Source: Phaseolus vulgaris
Lineage: Eukaryota > Streptophyta > Magnoliopsida > Fabales > Fabaceae
Assembly: GCF_000499845.2 (NCBI RefSeq)
Contig: NC_023750.2
Span: 3,425,913 to 3,489,912 of the forward strand
DNA: 64,000 nt
Direction: 5' to 3'
Below the pieces are notes generated by a model. It saw only the letters and a program-made list of their open reading frames with translations, did no database searches and was not told the DNA's origin. The position numbers and the translations under genes were made by a program. This document shows, in pieces, positions 11,601 to 23,787 of the stretch; the stretch's first letter is position 1, and every line of letters starts with the position of its first letter.

Positions 11601-12238
11601 AAAACTGATAAATGAAGAACGGTCTTAACAATTTTGTGGACTAGTTCAGCATCACTCCTTCAAGTTATGTAAGAAGTCATGGAAGAAGTCATGTAGTACC
11701 AAAATTAAATAACAACACAAGCTTAAAATTTGGTGATTGAGTGAGTGATTTACCTGTGATTGCTCTCATCCCATCCAAATAAATTTGCAGCTTTGGTGAG
11801 TGCGTGGCTCCACCTGGACATGCCATCCTCCAGTTCTTGCCCTGAGAATGCTTGCTCTGCAGTTGCTTTAAAGGCTTTTCCAAAATCACCCTTCTGAAGA
11901 CGTACATCAGATGGCTGGATTTCGTAATAAACAGGCAGAACATGTCGGCAATAAGTTTGGTGCGATTTGATGATTTGTTCAAGCTGATGAAGACACCAAG
12001 CAGATTGAGAATAGGCTGTGGTGAAAACAACAATGGCTACACGAGAGGGATTGAGAATTGGTTGTTGCATGTGAATTGGGTTGTCTGCATTGTGGTGATG
12101 AAGGAAGGTGGTGAGGCCAACAGCAGAGAGGGCAGAATCGAGATGAGAAACAAATTTCCTTTGGATGTCTTCTCCGTTAAAGTTGATGAGCACATCGTAC
12201 ATCCGTGGGAGTTTGGATGATGAAGAAGCCAATTCCAT
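8620..12238 (-). pseudogene. TIR-NBS-LRR disease-resistance gene, copy 1, frameshifted
   Basis: Five exons on -: 12238-11754 (TIR), 11657-10604 (NBS/ARC), 10499-10272 (linker), 10149-9422 (LRR) and 9087-about 8624 (post-LRR/C-JID). Junctions are GT-AG. TNLs are cytoplasmic or nuclear immune receptors that sense pathogen effectors. NBS motifs are intact: P-loop GMGGSGKTT, kinase-2 VLIVLDDV, IIITTRD, GLPLAL, and MHP where MHD is usual. TIR residue 85 is Gln in 'SAWCLHQL' where the NADase Glu normally stands. Compared with copy 2, one G is missing from the G run near 10092-10094. This shifts the LRR exon (728 nt instead of 729) and gives a stop at 9987-9985, a predicted product of about 643 aa. 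Nine residues after 'GREII' are also missing. The downstream LRR and C-terminal frames remain readable, so decay is recent. Confidence 0.85.
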
Positions 12239-12539
12239 GGAAGGAATTGATGAGTTGATGAAGTGTTTAGGATAGAAAGCATGAATGCAACACAGTGAAA
12301 GAAATGATTTGTAGAAATACAAAATCATTTAAAGTACTCTTTTAATGGTCGAGGAAGCGCGTTAGCACACCATTGCATAACCTTTTTTACTTTAGCCAGT
12401 CAAAAACTTAGACCAACGGCCACTTTTTTAAACCATTAAAAAACATTAAACATTTTTTAATAAGTTTAAAAACGTTTTGTTAAACCTCTATTTTAAACCT
12501 TGTTAGGTATTTTCCTCCTATTATACTTTTATATTTGAT
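12239..12539. other. 5' flank of TNL copy 1
   Basis: Upstream leader and promoter side of the - strand TNL. No clear TATA box was assigned. Sequence similarity to copy 2 fades after about 12400. Confidence 0.4.
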
Positions 12540-13555
12540 CCATGCATTTTTATATCGGCAAGAACTACAAAAATACATGGACTAAAGGTAAAAAAAGCTA
12601 TTGTATATTGCATAGGAACAAAAATATTAATAAACTTTTCTCTTACAGGAGTGAAGATGCTCTTATAATCTTTCTTTTTTATAATTTATGTTTTGTTGGA
12701 CCTTTAGTTTTAGTTTTCTTATGGAATTTTCTTTATGTTTTATCTGTTGCGAAGTCCAAGTGTTTCTCTCCTTTGTATTTTACATAAAACTTTATTGGTG
12801 TGCATGCATACGTAATGATAGGAATATACAAAGTTTCTTTCCTGCTGTTTTTCCTTTCTTCTTAAATCCATGAAATCCTTTATGGTATTAGAGCGGGATT
12901 GTGCCGCTCTGATATCCCTTCTTTTCTCTCTTCTTTTCGTTCTTGAGTCTTCTTGTTTTTCTATTTTTTACCATGACTACCGATGACTCCTCACAAGATG
13001 TAGCCAGTCCCTACTACTTTCACTGCGAAGAAAATCCAGAAGCATTGTTGGTTTCGCCTCAACTTCATGATAGTAACTATCATTCATGAAGCCGTGCGAT
13101 GAAAAGGGTTCTTGAAGAACAAATTCAAATTTGTCAATTGAGAGATTCCAAAGTCGTCAAACAAGAGCAAGCAATATGAAGTATGGAAACATTGTAATGT
13201 CATTGTGATTTCTTGGATAACTCGAAGCCTTGTGACTCAAATCGCTCGAAGCTTTATATTTATAATGCAAGAGATTTATGGGAAGATTTGAAGGAGAGAT
13301 TTTCCAAAAAGCAATCATTTCTGCACATTTAACCTTCTTCAAGAAATAAACTCGATCAAGCAGGGAGAGAAGAGAATCTCTATGTATTACACAGTTTCCA
13401 AAATATTGTGGGAAGAACTAGATTCACTTTGACCCATCCCTACGTAAGTTTGTAGTGTCAAGTGTGCCTGTAGATTGCCCAAGACCATACTTGAGTTCAG
13501 AGAATTAGAGAGAGTTATGTATTTTCTTAAACTTGATGCAATCCAAGGAGATGCA
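12540..13555 (+). mobile_element. Ty1/copia retrotransposon remnant: LTR end, primer-binding site and gag
   Basis: At 12884-12897 'tggtattagagc' closely resembles the copia primer-binding site complementary to initiator tRNA-Met. From 12973 a broken frame begins 'MTTDDSSQDVASPYYFHCEE' and continues with 'LVSPQLHDSNYHS' and 'NARDLWEDLKERFSK', classic plant copia gag. It breaks up by stops and shifts and ends with 'ERVMYFLK' near 13540. The preceding 12540-12883 is probably the right part of an LTR. Integrase, RT and RNase H are absent. The fragment separates the two TNL duplicates. Confidence 0.75.
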
Positions 13556-13889
13556 TTTGAGAATTCATGGAGTGGCAGCGGAATGGATGAAGGTTTGTAT
13601 CGACATTGAGAGTGAAATGGTGAGGTTTGAGAGTGATTTAGGTGCTAGGAGGTAGAAAAAGGTGAAGCCAACTTTCTATGGTTTTCACTAAAAATGCTCT
13701 CTATAAAAGAGAGATTTGGGAGAGAAAATGAGTTTCAATTATGAATACTTCACAATTAGTGCAAATCTGAATACATAGTGTGCATTTGAGTTATTTATAA
13801 ATAAAGAGGATGAAGGTAACTTGCTCATTAAGTTACCATAATTCTAATTAAGTTACCATAATTCTAGTTAAGCAAGCTTAACTAGAGTG
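13556..13889. other. short spacer
   Basis: No gene recognised. A direct repeat 'attaagttaccataattcta' occurs twice at about 13829-13866. Confidence 0.5.
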
Positions 13890-14311
13890 AGGTTTAGTTA
13901 GTAAAATGTGAAATTGATTAACTAAAATTTTGAATTTGTAGATATTCCTTTTACTTATCCTAGTTGAAGGATAAACTTATTGAAGATATTCACATGTAGT
14001 ACACGTTCATATTTTTTCTAAATAACTTTATGATAGCTCGTATATTTCTAATTTTATTTATGATAGGTTATGTGCCTTGCGTATGAATGTTTGGATTATT
14101 GTATTTTTAATAATTGTTTTTTTTATAAAAGCTTTCATGTTACACATCACTATGTAACTTTACATCTCAACTAGGCTGACATCTCAAGTAACAACAATCA
14201 TCTGTAATCACATGAAAAAGTATTATTCAAAGAAAAAAGAAAGAAAATAAAAAAAAATTATGGGGGAATTACACCAAAACTCATATGTTAACAAAAACGA
14301 TACATATGTAG

Positions 14312-14312
<1 letters not shown>

Positions 14313-14344
<32 letters not shown>
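14313..14344. repeat. (AT)n microsatellite
   Basis: An uninterrupted run of about 14 AT units within the 3' part of the LINE. Confidence 0.95.
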
Positions 14345-14347
<3 letters not shown>

Positions 14348-17300
14348 AAAAACTTTAAGAATAGTCTAGATGGAAGCCTACTATATCAATGAAATGATTC
14401 TCTGTGAATAAATCTTAAGGTAGCCAACCAGCTTATCTACATACGCATTCTCTTCACGAAAAATATGAGTAACTCTAAACCTGATTTTTCCCACAATAAT
14501 TAATACAAGTATTTCATCGATTATGAAGCATCCACGGAACATTAGTCCTACCAGTAAATGCGGCATAAACTAAGGCATAATCACATTCAATTCATACATT
14601 AGTAAGACCCATCTTTTGAGCTTCCTTCATAGCATCTATAACTCCATAAAACTCAACAACCAAAGGAGTCTGAATGTCAAGAAACGCAAAAAAACCACCA
14701 ATAAACTCCCCCATACTCCCACCGAAAAGACTAGGATAACCCCTATCAGTCCTATCAATGTTAATTTTAACCAAGCCCAGTGAAGGGAACTCCCATCTAA
14801 TAGGAAGAGGACGAAAAACTTTACCAGTACGAGTATTAACACCAAAAACGTAATCATGTTGAAATCCAACATATCATTTTTCATTGAAGCTTAAGACGAA
14901 TTCCCACTAGACAAGTTAAATCTTTGATTACCAAAATAACCCGAGTAACATCAATCTTATCCTGAAATCTAGCATAATTCCTCATACGCCATATCATCCA
15001 CATAGAAACAGTTATCACAACAAGATTAACCAATTTAACCAAAAGATTACCATCACTCTTAATAAAAGAAAGAAGATCATCCTTATTAGAGAAAGGAGAG
15101 GTAAGAAAGATCTGTTGAACCCAACTCCAAATATGTAAAGCATTGGAACATTAAAAAAATAAATGCTAAATAGATTCTCGTGCTTTTCACAAAGCGTACA
15201 CAGAGAACATATATGCAAACCTCTATGCTGAATATGCTGATCTGTAGGAAGTCGCCCATGAAAAACTTTCCAGAGTAGAGTTTTGGAAGGTGGAATAGAT
15301 GAAGACCAAATGAATTTGCCCCAACCACAGGGATCTCCTAGATCCAAGAAAAAACTCCTAGCCGATTTAAAAGAAGAAACTACCAGACTCATAGAATCCA
15401 ATTATGAATATCTTGTTCCTCCTTAACCATGATATGATTAAAAAAATGAGACATATGCAATAAAGACAAGGGAATATTTCAATCACAATCATTCCAAAAT
15501 TGGGAGATTGTATCCGGAATGCTAGCACCATCAGATAACCGTGCAATATTTGCTAAAGAAGTAGTATAACACCATTTATCATTCTAGAAATTAATAAAAG
15601 TACCTGTACTAACAGCCCAAGACGTATCATCAAGAATAGTGTCATAAAACTACTTAATTCCAGGTCAAATAGATGAGGATCTATAAACCATTATAAGCTT
15701 GTATTTTTGTTTAAGAACTCTGGCTTTTAGGAGAAAAGACCAAGGCTTGTTGCTATAAGCAAAATTCCAAACAAGCTTAAGAAGATACGCATTATTTTCA
15801 TGGTGGAGGTTAATAATCTTCAAACCTCCATTCTCAAGAGCAGAACAAATCTTAGTCCAATTAATTGTAGCTATGCCTTTTTTTCAAAATATCACCAATC
15901 TAAATAAAATTTCTACACCATTGCTCGACTTGCTTAAGAAGTGAAACAGGTCATATGTACATATTAAAGCTATAAGCTAGAAATCCAGTAATCACCATAT
16001 TCACCAACTGAATCTGACCCATCATGCTAAGAGATTTACCTCTCCAAGATGCTAGCTTCAATTTCACTTTATTAGCCAAAGGTTGAAGAAATCGACACTT
16101 TGGAGCACCAACAAAGATAATGCACTCCTAAATAATTAAAAGGTAAACAACCATGACTACTAAAAGAAGACGTTGAATTTTGGTAACAAATTTTTCAGAA
16201 TTATCCATGGTGAAAAAACTATTCTTAGAGTTATTAACATATTGACCCGAAAAATCACCATATGTTTTAAGCAAAATACTCAAATTTCTAAGAGACTTAT
16301 TATCCGCCCTACAGAAAACAAATATGTCATCATCATATAAAATATGAGAGAGAGTGATATAACCTTGCGAACTAGCCATATGTAGAATTTTCTTATCATT
16401 TACAAGCTTAGAGATACCTCTACTTAGAATTTCCTCTGCAAGTCAAAAAAAAGTAAAGGAGATAATGGATCACCTTGTATAACACCTCTACTACAAGAAA
16501 AATAACCCACCAAACTAGTATTTATCCTAATAGAAAGCATAGTTGAACGAAAGATTATACTAATCCAACTGACAAATGAGGGATGAAAACCAAAGCATGT
16601 CAAAACTAATAATAAGAACTTACAACTCATAGTGTCAAATGGTTTATGAATATCAACTTTCGAAGCCACATTACCTCCTCTAACCATTTTAGAAAGCATG
16701 TTAATAGCTTCAGAAGCAATACCAATACAATCTTGAATTTGTTTACCCTGCACAAACTCATATTGATTAGGAGAAATGATTCTAGCAGTCACAATTGCGA
16801 GTCTATTCGCCAATATTTTGGAAATAATCTTAAATTTGAAATTAGCAACAATTGGCTTGTAATCTTTAATGGAGCCAACACTCTGAATCTTAGGAATAAG
16901 AGATACCACATTGTGTTCATTCCAGAAAGAACCCAGTTTTGTTTAAAAAACTGTTGAACAGCTTTGCAAACATCCGTCCCAATAATGTCCCAACAAGAAT
17001 GAAAGAAAAAACAACTAAAATCATCCAGACCGGGAGCACTATTACCATTAAGATTAAAAACTTCATTTTTAATTTCCAAAGAATCCAGGCATTTAATCAA
17101 CATAGTATTATCCTCAAAGGAAACCAGTTCAAGAATATAAGTACCAATAAACTTTTTCGTACTACTTGTATCCCGATCATTAAAAATAGTCTCAGCATAA
17201 AGATTTTTATAAAAACCCAAAATATGATCCTCAATGAGTTTAGGATCCTCAATAATCTCATTATCAATCAGTAGGAGATGAATTCCACTAGAATTATTTC

Positions 17301-18426
17301 TCCTCTTTACCATAACATGGAAAAAAACAGTATTTCTATCCCCATTTTTAGACAAAAGCATCTTGACCTCTCTTTTCAAAACAAATATTGACAGTCAAGA
17401 GCATGATCAAGCTCCTCCATAGCAGTCTTTTCTTGACAGAGAAGTCCATCAATAAGAGACGAACTAGCAGTCTCTAAGTTTTGTTGGATACCAAATAGGA
17501 GACCTTGCTTAAGAAGCATTGCATTGTGAACATTACAAAAAGATTTTTTATTCTAGCCTCAGAGCTCAATTTTCAACCTTTTTAATTTATGTTGCAAAAT
17601 AAACATAAGACAACCAACAACTGTATTAGTCCAAGAATCATGAATAAACTTCATACACGAACTATCCTGAAGCCACATAAAAGAAACGAAAATTGCTAAC
17701 CTTCCCTAAATAATTACTAGCAAGACTAGCAAGAATAGGAGAATGGTCAGAACAATTTTTAACAAGAACCTGATAAGTACAAGAATCTCATTCATCCATA
17801 CACAATCCATTACATAAAGCCCTATCCAGTTTTTTTATTAATTTTGTGTAACCCTCTCCTCCCATTACACTAAGTATAACGAGGTCTAGAGAAAGGCATA
17901 CAAATAAGATCATTAATATTAATTCAATCAAGGAATTCATTACAAGAAACCTGATTAGGAACAACCCCCCCTTTGTAGTCATCAGTCGAGAGAACAACAT
18001 TAAAATCTCCCAAAATACCCAAGGCCCCTTGAAGAAACTAAGATCCCTCCACAAAATTCGTCTGACCAAGTATGCGTTAACACCATAAACACTTGCAAAG
18101 CTAATATTTATCATGCAAAAGGCAATTTACAGAAATAAATCGATCAATAACCAAGAAATTTTGGACAAGATTTGGAATCGACAAACTCCAAAGCTTAGCA
18201 GCTTTATTAACAATTGGAAACGTAGCAACCAAATGCATATTAACATATTTGAAAAGAACATATAAAGCATCATTGTACGACATCATAGGTTCAGCAAGAA
18301 AAACAATAAGAGGTTTATGCAGTTTAAGTAAATTAAACAACATCTCCACAATTTTGTGGTTTGCCTTGGATGGAACTGCTTTAGCAATTTTTTAGATTTA
18401 CCAGTCCCTTTAGGTGGTACCTGGTT

Positions 18427-18918
18427 TCTAGTAGTGCGAACTATAGAAGTTAGAATCGTTCAATCGTAAGATTCGAATCGCGATTCAAATCAAAACTTCA
18501 CTTTTCCGATTTAGATCGAAAGATGAATCGTTTTTGGGTGTCAATCGTGATAAGAATAAAGTGAATAGTGGGATTCTCGATTCTATTTCATTAGAAAAGT
18601 TGACCCACCTTTCAGAAAAGTTGAACCATTCTTTTATTTTTTTATCTTTTTTAAATTATATTAAAATAAAAACTGTTTATGTTATTTTTACTTTTTTATA
18701 AATAGTTATTTAAGTTTGTGTTTCTTTTATTTTTTATATAAAATTATTTCAGTACTTTTTTATTTTATTATATAAGATTTATTCATGTTACTTATTTTTA
18801 TTTAAAAATATATCATATTTTATTTATTATGTATCTTACGATTCATAATAAGATTCGATTCACGATTCAAAAAAATCGAAAAACAATTCACGATTTGAAT
18901 ATCGATTCTATAACCATG
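18427..18918. mobile_element. nested foldback/MITE-like insertion inside the LINE
   Basis: Both ends carry repeated 'gattcg/cgattc' motifs in opposite orientation: 'agattcgaatcgcgattcaa' near 18467 and 'gattcgattcacgattcaaa' near 18853. The outer sequences 'gcgaactatagaagttagaa' and, on the other strand, 'catggttatagaatcgatat' are loosely similar. The interior is AT-rich and non-coding. It interrupts the LINE upstream of the endonuclease region. Family and exact boundaries are uncertain. Confidence 0.5.
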
Positions 18919-19224
18919 GTGTGAAAAATATCCTCCCCAGTAACACAGACATTCTCCTCCATCTCACTAGGATCTGCCCAAAATTTAGAGACGACCTAAT
19001 TTTCAATAGTTATATATTCAGAATTAAAGACAACAATGGAAGTCGGAATAATTGGCGTACCAGTATTAGGACCACCTCCCTCATCTACAATTTCCCATCA
19101 AAAGATGAAAAGTGATTTTGCAGAGTCAACGTATCATTATATGGGAGTAGTGTTTTGGTAGCACCAAGTGATTTAGCCATATGAACAGAGTTATAACATT
19201 GTTTATACCTTTCCCAAAATGATA

Positions 19225-20074
19225 ACGTTGAAAAAGATTTATCTGGGAATTGTGTTTGTTATAATTAGAAAATTCTAAATTGTTATGCAGGGAGAGAAAT
19301 TACTAAAAAGTCAAATATTAAAAAGAATGACTTAATTTATCCATTGGCTAAAATCTTAACCAACATTGAAAATAGTTGAATGTAAAATAGGTGAATATCT
19401 TTTTTTATGACTTGTTCTTATCCACATAATAAATGTACTTTTTATATTATATAACCGATATAAAAAGTGCGAAAATGTAAAATTATCATAACATATGCCA
19501 ATTTTACAATTAACAATGAAAATCTAAAATATTAATAAAAATGTTGTCTATAAATATTAGTTGTACTTGTCTCAATGGTTATTTTATTTGAATCGTTCTA
19601 AAACATTATATTTGAACATATCAAATGAATATTAATTTATAAGAATTAAATTTTAAACATTTTTAACAAAGTTAAAATAATTTTTAAGATCATGGCTATA
19701 TTTGAAAAAAAATGTTAAAAAACTGAAAATTGAAACGAAAACAGAGACTACCTAGCACATACCAAAGCAAAGCTCATAACAACATGTCTTTATTTCATAA
19801 TGGAGGTCTTTTTTTAAGAGAATTTCTTCATCAGATATTATATGCTAAAAGGGAAAAGAATTGACAAAATTAACAGCAAGCAAACAAATAAGTTAAACAG
19901 CTGAAGTGAAGCACAATTTGAGGAGTGAGAGACAGAGGGCTAAAATAAACATGAATTTCTTAACAATAAGCTATACTGGAAAAGAAGGAAAAAGATGAAG
20001 TGCAAGCAAGGACACAATGATTAATTACATAACTAAAGGGATCCTCCTGTTCTCAAAGAAGATAAATGACTTAC
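19225..20074. other. intergenic, downstream flank of TNL copy 2
   Basis: No gene recognised. 19735-20070 matches 8270-8620, the 3' flank of TNL copy 1. 19262-19730 is AT-rich without a clear counterpart. Confidence 0.6.
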
Positions 20075-23000
20075 CTGAAGTCACATTACAATTTTCTTAA
20101 TAAATCTAAGGAGAGAATTTTCCTTTGGCTTTGATTCACCACATATGGGATAGACAACTGTGTTCTTGACAACCAATCCATGACCAAAACTCAAAAATCT
20201 CCACCTTGTCTCCAGATTCTAAATTTGACGATATACCCTGCCAATCTATATAATTAAAGGAAAGTACTGTGCCATGCTTGTGTATATGCAATGTGCACTT
20301 TGTGTAGTTAACAATTAACACACTTCTAAGACATTCAGTTGCCTCGATTTCAGGTTTTGATGAATAAACAACACACAAAACCATTCCCTTCAAGTCACGA
20401 TCTAGAGGCACAGTAAAAGAAACAGAATGTTCCTCACCCATATGGCCCAACCAATAAGGATCATTGTCAACTGGGAGACAAACATCACATGACTCACTGC
20501 TTACTGTTACCTGTACCATGTGATAAAAAGCTTAGACATTTTTATAATTTTAGCTATTCAAATTATCTTCTGCAACCATGATTTGTCATCAAAAGTTACA
20601 AAATGTAATACAACTTGTTGTGTTATATCAGCATCATGCCGTTAGGGATTTAGAATGCATATCTGTGTTCATCTCTTTCAGTTTATATTTCTACAATCGT
20701 TAGGAATAAATCATGAAACTAATAAAGCAAGAAAGTCGAAATCAATTTCCCTGTACTTAGATATTCATTAGGATTATTTTGTGTTCTCTTAATTGCTAAA
20801 GTCAGGGTGAAGGTGATAAACCAAAGGGAAAGCTAGAGAAGAACCTTAGAGACGTTATGGCTGACAGCATTGAAGAATTCATGGTATGCTCCAACACCAA
20901 TCAAAGAAGACCTGAAGTGCTGCTTTGAAATTCCTGATTCTGTATTAGTTGCAAAATATTCTACCAAAATATTTTTCAATTGCTTAGACAGTTGAAACTC
21001 GGTGTCACATTGCACCAAAACACTTCGAAGATTTGCCAGGCTGCTAAGCAATGGCGTCATATCATCCCAACTATTATCCTCCATATCCATGCAAAACGAA
21101 TTAATATAAGATATGGAAATCGTTGTTGGGGACATCCAAGACCGAATGATAGAAGGAAAAAGATTACGTGGCAATCTCTCAAATCCACGTAGGGATATAT
21201 ATCCAATGCTTTTTTATCTCACAATTGAAAAGGGAACTTGTTTAACAGCAGTGTTTTCAGCAATTAGAGTTATCAAGGATTTCATTTGCACTGTATCTTT
21301 TTCCAATAGGTCAATCATAGAACACCCAGAGAGAATGAGTGTTTTTAAAGATTTCAACATATATACCTCTGCGGGGAGATTGCTCAAACTTGTACAGTCC
21401 TTCAAATTTAGCAGTGTAAGATTGGACAGACATCCAATAGATTGGTGTACTTCTTGCAATCCTGGACAATCTTTGAGAATGAGCTGTTCAAGACTTGATA
21501 ATCCGGAAAAGTTAGGGGTTTCTATTAAATACTTGGAGTGACTAAGATTAAGGACTTTGAGCCACCTCAAAACCTACACCGGGACAGTTTTTTTTACAAG
21601 TATCAGAGAAGAAAATCAAAATGAAACAGCAGTAGGTTACTGTTTTTGTTTTAGTTAGCTTTGTGTTTTAATAAAAAATGGCACTTAATAAAAAAACCTG
21701 AGGTTCTTTCAAGAGGAGTCGAAGATCATTGTGTTTTATGTCAATCGCTATTGCATCATGCAGATGCAAGCCGTCACGTGGGTATTCTGAATAAGACCGT
21801 TGCAAACTGATCCATCTCAGTTTCCTAGAAATGTACTCAGAATTTCCATCGAGTTTCAGCAGTCTTGATGGTTCTCTTCTGGCTGAACGCAGTTTCACAG
21901 GCAATTCCCAACGGTCCTGTGATAAAAAGAGCAAAGAATAACAAATGTACTGAAAATGAGAAAGCAAACACTTCCAAGAGAAGTTTTAAAAGGCATATAT
22001 AAAGAATGTTCTTACTGAGTTATCTGTCAATACATATTCTGCATCATCAAACTGCAGTCTCCTCCTCTCCATCCAAAACTCTTCTTCTGAAATTTCACTA
22101 ATAATTTCTCTTCCCATTTCTTGTAGCAAAGGATGCATTCCAAGTTTGTCGTTCTTTTTAATTTTTATGAGGCTACTTTCTATCAGAACTCTTATTCCAG
22201 TATCAGCATCTACTCCACAGCCATTTAGAATCTTGGTAACATAGGATCTGCCCTTACCAACGAAGAAACAACATATATCAAGGAATAAATCTTTTTCCAT
22301 TTCATTGCGTAAACCATCGAAGCTTATTTTCAATTTCCGTTGAATGTCGTGCAGGGGAATTTTCTCTAATTTTAACAAAACACTATTCCATTCTTCTTTT
22401 GTCCTTTCATATAAACAATTTCCAATGACTTCAAGAGCTAGAGGTAGTCCTCCACAATGACTAACTACACTTTTTGCAAGGTAATTGTATTCTTCTTTTG
22501 GTTTTGCTTCTCCAAATGCATGCCAACTAAGAAGCTCGAGAGACTCGTCTTCGTCCATTAGCTTTAACCGAAAAACAGAATCAACTTGAAGAATCCTCGG
22601 TAGGTCTACATCTCTTGTTGTAATGATTATTACAGTTCCTCCACTGAACCATTCAACGCATTTCCATACTAGTGATGCATCAAACTCAGGCACATCGTCA
22701 AGTACAATAAGCACCCTTTTCCCAGAAAGTCTTTCCCGAATCATTCTTCGCTCCATCTCATTGCTAGGTATTTCAACCTTTGTTTTTAGGACATCTAAAA
22801 GAAGTTGTTCATCTAAACGAATATTCGATCTTGTTTCACTAAGATGTGCAATATCTTCAATGAAACTTTTCTCCGTGAATGTAGCACTAAGTTGATTGTA
22901 GATTGCTTTGGCAAGGGTGGTTTTACCAGATCCCCCCGCTCCAGTTATCCCTATCGTATAAACTTCGGTGTTATTTTGGATAGTTCCAATCAGATATTGC

Positions 23001-23359
23001 ACGTGAGACTGTAATCCAACTGGGAATTGAGATGGTTGAATTTCGTAATAAACGGGCAGAACATGTCTGCAATAAGTTTGGTGCCATTTGATGATTTGTT
23101 GAAGCTGATGAAGACACCAAGCAGATTGAGAATAGGCTGTGGTGAAAACAACAATGGCTACACGAGAGTGATTGAGAATAGGTTGTTGGAAGTGAAGTGG
23201 GTTGTGTGCATTGGGGTGGTGAAGGAAAGTGGTGAAGCCAACAGCAGAGAGGGCAGAATCGAGATGAGAAACAAATTTCCTTTGGATTTCTTCTCCATTG
23301 AAGTTGATGAGCACATCGTACTTCCTTGGGAGTTTGGATGATGAAGAAGCGAATTCCAT
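20075..23359 (-). pseudogene. TIR-NBS-LRR disease-resistance gene, copy 2, TIR-NBS fused and LRR interrupted
   Basis: Exons on -: 23359-22016 (TIR and NBS in one exon), 21916-21698, 21573-20845 (LRR, 729 nt) and 20510-about 20075. The first exon joins 'PVYYEIQPS' of the TIR directly to 'QFPVGLQS' ahead of the P-loop. About 315 bp present in copy 1 is missing: the last part of the TIR, intron 1 and the start of exon 2. The reading frame is kept. NBS motifs: GAGGSGKTT, VLIVLDDV, IIITTRD, GLPLAL, FLDICCFF and MHP. TIR residue 85 is Gln, as in copy 1. A TAA at 21216-21214 replaces a Ser codon in the LRR exon, giving about 640 aa. A 2-bp deletion near 20192-20198 also breaks the last exon. Upstream Met codons exist at 23404; 23359 is chosen by match to copy 1. 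Confidence 0.85.
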
Positions 23360-23404
23360 GGAAGAAATTGATGACGTCATCAACTGATAGAAGAAGAGGA
23401 TCAA

Positions 23405-23787
23405 TAATGCAACACAGAACCTTTTTTACTTCAGCCAGTGAAGAAATTAGCCAACGCCCACTTTGAATCCCTAAAATATATATTATACTAATAATTACGA
23501 AAGTTTGTCTATTTTTTTTTAAATTACATATTAACTTTACTTTCATTTTAAAACATACATCAAGTGTCTTTTTTTTTATGCAAATATCCCTTCAAGTTTT
23601 AAAAGCTTATAACATTACACATATATCTCTAAAAGAAGTTAATGTAGGTATAAATACAGTTTAGAAAAACATCACGACAGAGAGCTGATTACAGCTGATC
23701 ATTTGTAATCAATTCATAACATTATTTCAATATCATTTTGTTAAAATTATTAAACAAACATTTTTTTATTTACATTGATTTTGAATT
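23405..23787. other. 5' flank of TNL copy 2
   Basis: AT-rich, with several T runs. No gene or clear element recognised. Confidence 0.4.

Larger units (their letters stand above)
14116..19224 (-). mobile_element. L1-type LINE (non-LTR retrotransposon), degenerate
   Basis: The - strand holds, in order, an endonuclease region (18349-17788: 'HKPLIVFLAEPMMS', 'GPWVFWEILML' type), reverse transcriptase (17379-16424: 'LIPKIQSVGSIKDYKPI', 'IISKILANRL', 'KVDIHKPFDT', 'SRGVIQGDPLSPLLF'), the RT active-site block with YDDD for YADD (16379-16128), a zf-RVT zinc-binding region (15401-15015: 'PPSKTLLWKVFHGRLPT', 'CSLCTLCEKHE') and an RNase H-like tail (14774-14381: 'VKINIDRTDRG'). Stops and shifts break all of them. 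A T run at 14115-14123 fits a poly(A) tail on -. Comparison with unit 1 puts the insertion in 'aattgttt', and a 'cattgttta' copy at the right side may be the target duplication. Confidence 0.8.
13890..23404. repeat. segmental duplication unit 2 (paralogous to about 7305-12330)
   Basis: Sequence from 13890-14115 resumes at 19225, and TNL copy 2 with its 3' flank (from about 19735) matches unit 1 in order and orientation. Unit 2 is enlarged by the LINE inserted between 14115 and 19225. Exons, introns and flanks are all shared, so the duplication was at DNA level. Confidence 0.8.

Noticed and set aside
14636..14884. Hydrophobic frame as a membrane protein
   Set aside because: It overlaps the LINE RNase H-like tail in another frame and has no family match.
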